Shown: piece after piece, positions 39,945 through 49,084 of the stretch
How positions within the stretch are numbered: the first letter of the stretch is position 1
Layout of the letters: each line of letters begins with the position of its first letter
Source: an uncultured Pelagibacteraceae bacterium
Lineage (GTDB): Bacteria > Pseudomonadota > Alphaproteobacteria > Pelagibacterales > Pelagibacteraceae
NCBI GenBank assembly: GCA_902579585.1
Contig: CACHHJ010000003.1
Location: forward strand, 1-60,824
DNA: 60,824 nt
Reading direction: 5' to 3'
Made by a program: the position numbers and the translations under genes
Notes under the pieces: model-generated
The model's database searches: none
Told to the model about the DNA's origin: nothing
The model's input: only the letters and a program-made list of their open reading frames with translations

Positions 39945-41411
39945 ATGACAAAAAAAGTTATTGTTGTCGGATCAGGTTTTGGCGGTCTAGCCTCAGCTCT
40001 AAGGTTAAAAGCAAAAGGTTATGATGTTACTTTAATTGAGAAACACCCTGATTTGGGAGGGCGAGCAAGGGTTTTTAAAAAAGGAAATTTCATTTACGAT
40101 GGTGGCCCCACAGTGATAACTGCTCCTTATCTTTTTGAAGAATTATTTTCTTTATTTAATAAAAAAATTTCAGACTATGTTGAGATCGTCCCACTTAACT
40201 TATGGTACCGTTTTGTTTTTGATGATGGAAAAACTTTTGATTACTCTGGCAATGAAAAATCAATGGAGAAAGAAATTAAAAAATTTTCAAATAAAGATTT
40301 TAAAGGATACAATGAATTAGTTAATTTTACTGAAAAAATTTTTAATAAAGGTTTTACAGATTTATCTGACAAGCCATTTAATAATTTATCATTTATGCTC
40401 AAGCAGGTTCCGGCTTTATTAAAACTTAAAAGCTATAAATCTGTTTATAAATTGGTTTCAAATTTTATATCTAGTGAGAAATTAAGAAGAGTTTTTAGTA
40501 TGCATCCTCTTTTGGTTGGTGGTAATCCTTTTACTACTACTTCAATATATACGCTTATTCTATTTTTAGAAAAAAAATGGGGTATTCATTATTCTATGGG
40601 TGGTACTGGCAAAGTTGTAAAGGCTTTGGAAAAATTGATGCTTGAAGAGGGGATTAAAATTATTAAAGCTTCCGAAGTTACAGAGATTATTACTGAGAAT
40701 AAAAGCGTTAAGTCTGTAAAAATTAATAATTCAAAAATTATTGAATGTAACTATGTGGTATGTAACTCAGATCCACCAAACGTATACAAAAATTTAATTA
40801 AATCTAAAAATAATTATGGTTTTTTATTCAAACAAAAAATGAAAAGAATGGATTATTCTATGGGCCTTTTTGTTTACTATTTTGGATCTAAAAAACAATA
40901 TAAAGATGTAGCACATCACACGATTTATTTTGGTAAGACTTATGAAAAACATTTGGAAAAAATTTTTGAAAATAAAATTCTTTCAGAAGATATAAGCTAC
41001 TATTTACATCGACCATCCGCAACTGATCCTAATATGGCCCCAGACGGGCAAGATGCTTTCTACGTTTTAGTTCCAGTTCCAAATAATCTCTCAAATATAA
41101 ATTGGTCAAATGAGGGTGAAAGATTTAAAAACTTAATTCTAGACAAAATGAATAAATCAGTTTTACCAGATATTAAAAAAAATGTAGTTAATGACTTCTA
41201 TCTTACGCCTGATTATTTTGAAAAAGATTTAGCTACATTACATGGTTCAGGTTTTTCAATTCAACCTAAATTTTCTCAATCTGCATATTTTAGATTTCAT
41301 AATCAATCAGAAATTTTTGAAAATTTATATTTTGTTGGTGCAGGAACGCATCCTGGAGCTGGTATGCCAGGTGTTATTTCTTCAGCAAAAGTTCTAGATA
41401 AAATTTTATAA
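39945..41411 (+). CDS. crtI: Phytoene desaturase
   Basis: VVGSGFGGLASALRLKAKGYDVTLIEKHPDLGGRARVF...YDGGPTVI, C-terminal FVGAGTHPGAGMPGVISSAK. Confidence 0.96.
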   Translation: MTKKVIVVGSGFGGLASALRLKAKGYDVTLIEKHPDLGGRARVFKKGNFIYDGGPTVITAPYLFEELFSLFNKKISDYVEIVPLNLWYRFVFDDGKTFDYSGNEKSMEKEIKKFSNKDFKGYNELVNFTEKIFNKGFTDLSDKPFNNLSFMLKQVPALLKLKSYKSVYKLVSNFISSEKLRRVFSMHPLLVGGNPFTTTSIYTLILFLEKKWGIHYSMGGTGKVVKALEKLMLEEGIKIIKASEVTEIITENKSVKSVKINNSKIIECNYVVCNSDPPNVYKNLIKSKNNYGFLFKQKMKRMDYSMGLFVYYFGSKKQYKDVAHHTIYFGKTYEKHLEKIFENKILSEDISYYLHRPSATDPNMAPDGQDAFYVLVPVPNNLSNINWSNEGERFKNLILDKMNKSVLPDIKKNVVNDFYLTPDYFEKDLATLHGSGFSIQPKFSQSAYFRFHNQSEIFENLYFVGAGTHPGAGMPGVISSAKVLDKIL

Positions 41412-42274
41412 TGAGTACAAAAAATTATTTATCAATTTATGCAAAATCATTTAATTGGTCAGGATTTTTTTTACCAAAAGATATTTATATTAAATGTTCT
41501 AAATTATACGATTTTTGTAGAACTGTGGACAATATTGCAGATCAGGAAGCCAATTTAGATCACAAAAAAAAAGAGCTAATTAAATTTAGAACTAATTTTG
41601 AAAATAAAGATTTAGAAAATGAAATAATAAAAAATATGTGGGAATTAATGGATGAATTTAACATTTCTAAGAAAATAGTAGATGACTTATTTGATGGTAT
41701 AGAGTCAGATTTACAGGAAGAAGTAAAGATTAAAAATGAGAAAGAATTATTTGTTTATTCATATAGAGTTGCTGGAACAGTTGGTTTGATGATGGCAAAA
41801 ATTTTTAATATAAAAAAAAAAGATACTCTTCAAAAAGCTATATATTTAGGAATCGCTATGCAATTAACAAACATTGCAAGAGACGTCGTCGAAGATGAAA
41901 AAAAAAATAGAGTTTACTTAATCAATTACTCAAAAGATAAATTAATGAATATTAAGAAAATTATATATACTGCTGAAACATTTTATAATAGTTCTTTTGC
42001 CGGTATAAAAGATATTCCTTTAAGTTGCCGTTTTTCTATAATTGTGGCTAGAAGAGTTTACAGACAAATTGGAAAAAAAATATTTAATATAAAAGATTTA
42101 AGTACTTATAAAAGGGCTGGAAAAATTTATGTTTCAAATTTTGGTAAAGTTATACAAACAATTCTTTCTTTATTTGATCTAATAATACTTAGTTTTTTAA
42201 AACCCAGAAAAATTGAAAAAGAGTATGAATTCAATTTAATTAATGAGGATATATCATTAAATGAGAGAATTTGA
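41411..42274 (+). CDS. crtB: Phytoene synthase
   Basis: Trans-isoprenyl synthase motifs YDFCRTVDNIAD and AMQLTNIARDVVED. Confidence 0.95.
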   Translation: MSTKNYLSIYAKSFNWSGFFLPKDIYIKCSKLYDFCRTVDNIADQEANLDHKKKELIKFRTNFENKDLENEIIKNMWELMDEFNISKKIVDDLFDGIESDLQEEVKIKNEKELFVYSYRVAGTVGLMMAKIFNIKKKDTLQKAIYLGIAMQLTNIARDVVEDEKKNRVYLINYSKDKLMNIKKIIYTAETFYNSSFAGIKDIPLSCRFSIIVARRVYRQIGKKIFNIKDLSTYKRAGKIYVSNFGKVIQTILSLFDLIILSFLKPRKIEKEYEFNLINEDISLNERI

Positions 42275-43322
42275 TTACGTAATTATCGGGGGTGGATGCG
42301 CAGGATTATCCTTGGCATATGAATTAGATCTTCATCAAAAACTTAGTAATAAAACACTCGCAATTATTGAACCAAGGAAAGAATATTTGAGGGATAAAAC
42401 TTGGTCTTTTTGGAAAGTGAGTCCTCATAATTTCGAAGATTGTGTTAAAAAAAATTGGAGGGAATTTTCGATAAAGAAACCATCGAGTTCAAAAGTTATT
42501 AGATGTGATAATTTTCCCTATCAGAGTATTGATAGTGGGTTATTCTATAATAAAATTATTAATAAATTAAATAAAAATAAAAATATCAAGTTTTTTAAAA
42601 ATATAGGTGATTTGAATGTTAAAAATTCTTTTGTATTTAACAGTGTTCCTTCATTAAAAAAAAATAGTTCGAATCTTTGGCAACATTTTTATGGTGTAGA
42701 AATTGAGACTAGTGAGGATTTTTTCGATGATAAAATTATTGATTTGATGGATTTTAATTGTGATCAAAGAAATAATGTTCATTTTTTTTATGTTCTTCCC
42801 TATGCAAAAAATAAGGCAATGATTGAGACTACTTGGCTATCTAAGAAAGATTTATCTCTTAAAGATTATGAATCTCAAATTAAAAATTATATTAATAGTT
42901 TAGGCATAAAAAATTATAAAATAAATTTTCAAGAAGAAGGAGCTATTCCTCTTTTTTATCCTATTAATAAAGAAGAAAAAAATAGAATTAATATTGGCAC
43001 AGCAGGAGGCATGACACGTTTAAGCACTGGTTACACTTTTTTAAACATTCAAGATCATAGCAAATTTATAAGAAAGAATTTAAATAATATAGAAAAAGCT
43101 CGTAAATATGGGTTAAAAACTAAATATAAATTCTTGGATAAAATATTTTTGAAAGTTTTGGAGAGAAATCCAGAAAAAATGCCTAATATATTTTATAAAA
43201 TGTTTAATGGATATACAGACTCAGTAATAAAGTTTTTATCAAATAAAAGCAATTTTATTGAAGATATATATATAATTCTAAAAATGCCAAAGTGGATATT
43301 TATAAAATCTCTTTTTAATTAA
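42261..43322 (+). CDS. crtY: Lycopene beta-cyclase
   Basis: DYVIIGGGCAGLSLAYEL; RDKTWSFW; TAGGMTRLSTGYTF. Confidence 0.93.
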   Translation: MREFDYVIIGGGCAGLSLAYELDLHQKLSNKTLAIIEPRKEYLRDKTWSFWKVSPHNFEDCVKKNWREFSIKKPSSSKVIRCDNFPYQSIDSGLFYNKIINKLNKNKNIKFFKNIGDLNVKNSFVFNSVPSLKKNSSNLWQHFYGVEIETSEDFFDDKIIDLMDFNCDQRNNVHFFYVLPYAKNKAMIETTWLSKKDLSLKDYESQIKNYINSLGIKNYKINFQEEGAIPLFYPINKEEKNRINIGTAGGMTRLSTGYTFLNIQDHSKFIRKNLNNIEKARKYGLKTKYKFLDKIFLKVLERNPEKMPNIFYKMFNGYTDSVIKFLSNKSNFIEDIYIILKMPKWIFIKSLFN

Positions 43323-43323
43323 A

Positions 43324-44265
43324 ATGATAAAAAAAATTTACGGTAAACATACGTTTTATTTCAGTGTTTCTACAATAACAGTATCAGTAATTGCTTTGCT
43401 CTTTGGTAATAAAATAGGATCTTCGAATGAATTGATAATTTCATTTATATGTTTATTTTTGATTTTATCAATAGGTATATCTCATGGGGCAATGGATAAT
43501 TATAAGGCGAATAAATTATTGGAGATTTATAAAAAAAAAAGTAAGTCAATTTTTTATATTTTATATTTGTCAATTTCAGCAATGATAATTTTACTATGGA
43601 GTTTATATCCCTTAGTCACTTTGTTGATGTTCTTAATTATTGCTTCTTATCATTTTGGTAGAGAGGATACTGCATTCTTGCATCAAGGTAATTATTACGT
43701 TGATCAGGCACTTTATTTAATCAAAGGTTCATTAATTGTATTTGCCCCGCTATTTTTTCACATTGATGAAACTATTGAAATTTTTGAGACGTTACTAATA
43801 AGTGACAATATTCTTATTTATATTAAAAAAGAACATTGGATTATAAATGTGTGCTTGGGTTTCTCTATCTTTGGCTATCTTTATTTTGTTAATAAAAATA
43901 AATATGAAGATTTTGAAGTTTTGTTTTTGGATATGTTATCTATTCTTATTCTAAATTACGTTTTTAATCCATTAATTGCTTTTACAATTTATTTCTGTTT
44001 CCTTCATTCAATTAGGCACATCATATCAATATCTCATGAACTTAACGGTGATAACTTTAATTTAGGTCTAAAGGCTTTTGTCAAAAAAGCCTTACCATTA
44101 ACTATTATTACTGCCGTATTATATTTACTAGCTGCAGTTTTTCTCTCAAACTTTTATGGCCTTAACGATGTGATAATAAAAGTAATATTTATTGGTTTGG
44201 CGTCACTAACATTTCCGCATATATTGCTTGAATATTTATTAGAAATAAATGAAACAAAAAATTAA
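43324..44265 (+). CDS. blh: Beta-carotene 15,15'-dioxygenase, Brp/Blh family
   Basis: Polytopic; conserved His motifs ISHGAMDN, YHFGREDT, FLHSIRHIISISHEL, FPHILLEY. Confidence 0.93.
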   Translation: MIKKIYGKHTFYFSVSTITVSVIALLFGNKIGSSNELIISFICLFLILSIGISHGAMDNYKANKLLEIYKKKSKSIFYILYLSISAMIILLWSLYPLVTLLMFLIIASYHFGREDTAFLHQGNYYVDQALYLIKGSLIVFAPLFFHIDETIEIFETLLISDNILIYIKKEHWIINVCLGFSIFGYLYFVNKNKYEDFEVLFLDMLSILILNYVFNPLIAFTIYFCFLHSIRHIISISHELNGDNFNLGLKAFVKKALPLTIITAVLYLLAAVFLSNFYGLNDVIIKVIFIGLASLTFPHILLEYLLEINETKN

Positions 44266-45184
44266 AATTTTTTTAGCAGCACCAAGGGGATTTTGTGCTG
44301 GTGTAGATAGAGCTATAGAAATAGTTAAAAAGACCCTTTATAAGTACGGTAGCCCAGTTTATGTGAGACATGAAATTGTGCATAACAAAAATGTTGTAGA
44401 AAATCTAAAAAATTTAGGTGCTATATTTGTTGAGGAAATTTCTGAAATTAAAGATAAATCTAGACCAGTTATATTTTCAGCTCACGGAGTCCCTAAGCAA
44501 GTTCCAGAGGAGGCGAAACTTGAAAAAATTTTCTATATTGATGCTACATGTCCTCTTGTTTCAAAAGTACATAGAGAAACTGAGCAATTAAATAAAAAAG
44601 GTTTTGATATCGTTTTAATAGGTCATAAAAATCATCCGGAGGTTATTGGAACAATGGGACAACTTCCAAAAGGATCTATTAAATTAATTGAAAAAAAAGA
44701 GGAAGTTGAAAACTTAAATTTTTCAAAACCTTTGGCATATGTAACGCAAACAACTTTATCTGTGGATGATACTAAAGAAATAATAGATGCTTTGAAAATT
44801 AAGTTTCCTGAAATTAAGGGTCCAATTAAAGAGGATATTTGCTATGCAACAACTAATAGGCAAGCGGCAGTAAAGAAAATTGCTCCAAATTGTGAAATGT
44901 TTTTTGTAATTGGCAGTAGAAACTCTTCAAATTCTGCAAGATTAGTTGAGGTTGCAAAAAAGTCAGGTTGTAAAAATTCCGAGCTAATTTTTTATGGAAA
45001 GAGTGCGCCCCTGGAAAAAATTAAAAGTTGCAAAACTATCGGTCTATCATCTGGAGCCTCTGCACCTGAGGAGTTGGTTCAAAATTTTATTTCCGAAATT
45101 AAAAAGGACATGGATGTATCAATTGAAGAAGTAGTGACAGCCAATGAAAAAGTCGTATTTAAATTACCAAAAGAACTAAATTAA
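44249..45184 (+). CDS. ispH: 4-hydroxy-3-methylbut-2-enyl diphosphate reductase
   Basis: LAAPRGFCAGVDRAIEIV, SAHGVP, DATCPLVSKVH, SSGASAPEELV. Confidence 0.97.
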   Translation: MKQKIKIFLAAPRGFCAGVDRAIEIVKKTLYKYGSPVYVRHEIVHNKNVVENLKNLGAIFVEEISEIKDKSRPVIFSAHGVPKQVPEEAKLEKIFYIDATCPLVSKVHRETEQLNKKGFDIVLIGHKNHPEVIGTMGQLPKGSIKLIEKKEEVENLNFSKPLAYVTQTTLSVDDTKEIIDALKIKFPEIKGPIKEDICYATTNRQAAVKKIAPNCEMFFVIGSRNSSNSARLVEVAKKSGCKNSELIFYGKSAPLEKIKSCKTIGLSSGASAPEELVQNFISEIKKDMDVSIEEVVTANEKVVFKLPKELN

Positions 45185-46153
45185 ATGGCTATTTATACTA
45201 AACTCGATGAAGAGAAAATTGGTTCAATTATTTCCAATTATAATTTGGGAAATATAAAAAATTATGAAGGTATTAAAGAAGGTATAGAAAATACAAATTA
45301 TTTAGTAGAAACCGATAAAGGTAAATTTATTTTAACAATTTACGAAAAAAGGGTGAACAATGATGATCTGCCATTTTTTTCAAAATTAATGGTTGAACTA
45401 AATAATAAAGATTTTATTTGTCCAAAACCTATTTTAAATAAAAATAAAGAGTATATTAGTGATCTTAATACTAAAAAGTTTATGTTAGTAAGTTTTTTAG
45501 AGGGAAAATCTAAAACTAATTTATCTCCAGGTGATTGTAGCTCTGTAGGAAAGCAGGCTGCAAGGCTTCATGAAATTACAAAAAACTTTAATTTTAAAAG
45601 GAGCAACAATCTTTCTATCAAGTCATGGAGAAAAATTTTTGATCAAGTAAAAGATAAATGTAATAAAATTCATCCAGATCTTCCTAAATTAATTGAGACA
45701 AATTTAAATGATGTGGAGAAAGGTTGGCCAGAAGATTTACCTAAAGGCATAATTCATGCAGATCTTTTTCATGACAATATTTTTTTTAAAAATAATAATT
45801 TTTCTGGTTTTATAGATTTTTATTTCTCATGTAATGATTTTTATGCTTTTGAGATTGCAATATGTTTTAATGCTTTATGTTTTGATGGTATTAATGAAAA
45901 TTTAAGCTTTAATGTGACAAAAGCAAAAAAGTTTTTTGATGGTTATAACGAAATAAGAAAAATATCTAATGATGAAAAAAAATATATCAAAGTACTATCT
46001 CAAGGAGCCGCATTAAGATTTCTGCTTACAAGAGTATTTGATTCTATCAACACTGTTGACGATGCTGTAGTTAAAATTAAAGACCCAATTGAATATTTGA
46101 AACGTTTGGAGTTTCACAAAAACTCAAAAAATTTTGAGGACTATGTAGTTTAA
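45185..46153 (+). CDS. thrB: Homoserine kinase, ThrB APH-type
   Basis: GIENTNYLVETDKGKFILTIYEKRV, IHADLFHDNIFF. Confidence 0.93.
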   Translation: MAIYTKLDEEKIGSIISNYNLGNIKNYEGIKEGIENTNYLVETDKGKFILTIYEKRVNNDDLPFFSKLMVELNNKDFICPKPILNKNKEYISDLNTKKFMLVSFLEGKSKTNLSPGDCSSVGKQAARLHEITKNFNFKRSNNLSIKSWRKIFDQVKDKCNKIHPDLPKLIETNLNDVEKGWPEDLPKGIIHADLFHDNIFFKNNNFSGFIDFYFSCNDFYAFEIAICFNALCFDGINENLSFNVTKAKKFFDGYNEIRKISNDEKKYIKVLSQGAALRFLLTRVFDSINTVDDAVVKIKDPIEYLKRLEFHKNSKNFEDYVV

Positions 46154-46154
46154 A

Positions 46155-46583
46155 ATGAAATATAAAATTTATACAGATGGTGCATGTTCAGGAAACCCAG
46201 GTCCAGGTGGTTGGGCAGCCATAATTTTAGTGGATGATAAAATTAAAAATGAAATCACAGGGAGTGAAAATAGCACAACAAATAATAAAATGGAGCTTTT
46301 AGCACCAATAAAAGCAATTCAAAAATTTAAAAAGAAATCAGAAATTTCAATTTATACGGATTCGACATATGTGCGTGATGGGATAACAACGTGGATTAAA
46401 AAATGGGAAAAAAATGGTTGGAAAACTGCATCTAAAAAACCTGTAAAAAATAAAGATCTATGGAAAAGATTAAGAGATTTATCATCAAAACATTCTATTA
46501 AGTGGATTTGGGTTAAAGGGCATTCTCACAATAAATATAATAATATTGTTGATGAACTAGCACAAGGAGCTATAAGAAGATAA
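46155..46583 (+). CDS. rnhA: Ribonuclease HI
   Basis: YTDGACSGNPGPGGWA, NNKMELLA, VKGHSHNKYNNIVDELA. Confidence 0.97.
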   Translation: MKYKIYTDGACSGNPGPGGWAAIILVDDKIKNEITGSENSTTNNKMELLAPIKAIQKFKKKSEISIYTDSTYVRDGITTWIKKWEKNGWKTASKKPVKNKDLWKRLRDLSSKHSIKWIWVKGHSHNKYNNIVDELAQGAIRR

Positions 46584-46606
46584 ATGATTAAACAAATACC
46601 AAATAA

Positions 46607-47095
46607 TTAAATTTTACTTAAAAAATTTTCTGCTGCAGATAATTCGCACGTTGCAGTTTCTTTTTCTACCTCAAATTTTTTAACAATTTCATTTTCAACC
46701 AACATTGTGTATCTGTTTGATCTTATTCCTAGACCTTTCTCTGATTTATCTACTTCAGCACCAATGGCTTTGGTAAAGTTAAGAAAGGGGTCTCCTATCA
46801 TAAAAATTTTTTCACCTACACCTTGATTTTCACCCCATGCTTTCATAACGTTTGGATCGTTCACGGCGACACAGACTATTTTGGATACTCCCTTTTTCTT
46901 AGCAGTTTCATAATTTTTTATGTATCCTGGCAAATGAATTGCAGAGCAAGTTTTGGTGAATGCCCCTGGCATACCCAAAAGTACAATTTTTTGATTTTTA
47001 AAAATATTGCTTGTACTAATTATTTTTACTTCATTTTTTTGGTTTAAGTAAAAAAATTCAGAAACTGGCAGTTTGTCCCCAACCTTAATTTTCAT
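46607..47095 (-). CDS. Peroxiredoxin (Prx5-like)
   Basis: GMPGAFTKTCSAIHLPGY peroxidatic Cys motif. Confidence 0.93.
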   Translation of the reverse strand: MKIKVGDKLPVSEFFYLNQKNEVKIISTSNIFKNQKIVLLGMPGAFTKTCSAIHLPGYIKNYETAKKKGVSKIVCVAVNDPNVMKAWGENQGVGEKIFMIGDPFLNFTKAIGAEVDKSEKGLGIRSNRYTMLVENEIVKKFEVEKETATCELSAAENFLSKI

Positions 47096-48468
47096 TTAAT
47101 CCTTTCTAAAATATAACTTTTCACATCAGAAATATTATTTTCTAAAATATCATATTTTTCTTTTTTATTTAATATTTTGCTTAGTTGATTGGGCATATTA
47201 ACTTCTTTATTTGTCGCTATTTTAATCGTTTCCAAAAATTTATAAGGATGCGCTGTGCCTAGTATCAAAGTTTCATACTCTAAGTTTAATTTTTTTGATG
47301 CACCCACAGCGGTTGCAGTATGTGGATCAATAATAAAATCAAGTTTATCTGCTATATTTTTTATAATTTCCAAAGTTTCTTTATCGCTCACTTTGCAAGC
47401 ACAAAAATCTTTTTTTATAATTTTTTTTTGCTCTTCATCTAAACTAAAAGATCCATTTGAGGAAAGTTCTGACATTAAATTAGAAACTTTTTTATCATCA
47501 TTTTTTACAATATCAAAAAGAAGTCGCTCAAAATTACTTGCAATTTGAACATCCATACTTGGTGACAACGACTGTCTAACCTTGTTGGGCTTGTATTCTC
47601 CTGAGTTAATTGCTCTTTCTAAGATATCATTTTCGTTTGTGGCTACGATCAATTTTTCAATAGGAAGGCCCATTTTTTTTGCCATATATCCAGCAAATAC
47701 ATCACCAAAATTTCCAGTTGGAACTGAAAAATTAATTTTTTTACTTTTAAATTTAAAAGCTGAATAAAAATAGTAAACAATTTGACAAACTATTCTTGCC
47801 CAATTAATAGAATTTACCCCTGACATATTAATTTTTTCTCTAAAACTATTTTCTGAAAACATTTCTTTAACTATTTTTTGACAATCATCGAATGAACCCT
47901 TTATCGCTACATTGTAAATATTATCTGAACCTATCGTTGTCATAATTTTTCTTTGAATTTTAGATATTTTTTTATCAGGATGTAAAACAAAAACATTTAT
48001 ATTTTTTCTATTATTTAATGCTGCTATTGCAGCTGATCCTGTGTCTCCAGAAGTAGCAACTATAATATTAACAGTTTTATTAGCCGAAACTTTAAGTTCA
48101 TCATACATATTACCAAGAACCTGCATAGCTATATCTTTAAAAGCTAGTGTAGGCCCGTGATAAAGTTCCACTAAATTAATATCACCAACTTTATTTATTT
48201 TTATTACTTCTTTATTAGAAAAACTCCTGTAGGAATTTTGAATGAGATTTTTTAGATTTGCTTTTGTTATATCGGATGAACAAAAATTAAAAATTATTTC
48301 AGAAGCAAGGTCTGTATAAGACAATTCGCTAAGTTTTTTTATTTCATCTTCACTATATGTTTTAATATTTTTTGGTACAAATAAACCTCCATCAGGTGCC
48401 AACCCTCTTAGAAATATATCTTTAAAACTATAACTTTGATTTTTGTTTCTAGTGCTTATGTATTCCAC
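47092..48468 (-). CDS. thrC: Threonine synthase (GTG start)
   Basis: MEYISTRNKNQSYSFKDIFLRGLAPDGGLFVP, ELYHGPTLAFKDIAMQ, ATSGDTGSAA. Confidence 0.96.
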   Translation of the reverse strand: MEYISTRNKNQSYSFKDIFLRGLAPDGGLFVPKNIKTYSEDEIKKLSELSYTDLASEIIFNFCSSDITKANLKNLIQNSYRSFSNKEVIKINKVGDINLVELYHGPTLAFKDIAMQVLGNMYDELKVSANKTVNIIVATSGDTGSAAIAALNNRKNINVFVLHPDKKISKIQRKIMTTIGSDNIYNVAIKGSFDDCQKIVKEMFSENSFREKINMSGVNSINWARIVCQIVYYFYSAFKFKSKKINFSVPTGNFGDVFAGYMAKKMGLPIEKLIVATNENDILERAINSGEYKPNKVRQSLSPSMDVQIASNFERLLFDIVKNDDKKVSNLMSELSSNGSFSLDEEQKKIIKKDFCACKVSDKETLEIIKNIADKLDFIIDPHTATAVGASKKLNLEYETLILGTAHPYKFLETIKIATNKEVNMPNQLSKILNKKEKYDILENNISDVKSYILERIK

Positions 48469-48641
48469 TAATTAGACAGTTTCTGTTCTTTTTTAAAATT
48501 TTTTTTCCAGGATGAGTTTAATAATCCTAATAGGATGAATGAGAGCACTATGATTAATAAAGCACTTTGACCACCTGAAGTTTCAGATATACAAACAGCG
48601 CACATACTTAGGACTTCCGAATTTAAACTATTAATAATCAT
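48468..48641 (-). CDS. Small single-TM protein with CxxC motif (57 aa), uncharacterised
   Basis: Translated by hand: MIINSLNSEVLSMCAVCISETSGGQSALLIIVLSFILLGLLNSSWKKNFKKEQKLSN*; start overlaps ctaG stop (ATGA), stop overlaps thrC start (TAGTG); not in the supplied ORF track. Confidence 0.75.
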   Translation of the reverse strand: MIINSLNSEVLSMCAVCISETSGGQSALLIIVLSFILLGLLNSSWKKNFKKEQKLSN

Positions 48642-49084
48642 TTTTTAAAATAAACAAATTGAATTATAGCTTCTTTTATATTCTTTGTCACATTTGGGTC
48701 AACTAATAAAACCAACGCGTATTTTTCTTTTTCTCCACCTTTTAAAGTTTGCTTCTCATAACAAAAACAGTTCATTTTGGTCATATAGTCTTTAAGCTCA
48801 GGAGGGTAAACCTGAAAAGTAGCCATTGCCGATATACTTTTTTTACTTAAATTTTCTACTGAATAATTAATTGTTTGTACCTCACCAGGTTTTAAAATTA
48901 TATTTTTCTCTTTTGCCTCAAATTTAAAAGGTAAATCGCTATGAACACTTGTAATTAATTTTGTTTGGATAAGCTGGCTGTTGCTATTTTCACCTCTAAG
49001 AAAAACAAAAGAAGTAATTATAAGTATAACTAATGAGCTTATTAGGACAGAAATTAACTTTTTGTTTTTAGGCAAATTTATCAA
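48638..49084 (-). CDS. ctaG: Cytochrome c oxidase assembly protein CtaG/Cox11
   Basis: N-terminal TM, VHSDLPFKFEAKE, KMNCFCYEKQTL copper-binding CFC motif. Confidence 0.92.
   Translation of the reverse strand: MINLPKNKKLISVLISSLVILIITSFVFLRGENSNSQLIQTKLITSVHSDLPFKFEAKEKNIILKPGEVQTINYSVENLSKKSISAMATFQVYPPELKDYMTKMNCFCYEKQTLKGGEKEKYALVLLVDPNVTKNIKEAIIQFVYFKK

Noticed and set aside
43324-44265. Possible rhodopsin
   Set aside because: Polytopic, but His motifs match Brp/Blh dioxygenase; no retinal-binding Lys helix motif. No rhodopsin gene seen in the window.
48481-48520. A/T-rich runs that could be read as terminators, e.g. near 48490-48510
   Set aside because: Homopolymer A/T tracts are everywhere at this base composition and here lie inside the sORF; no associated GC-rich stem.
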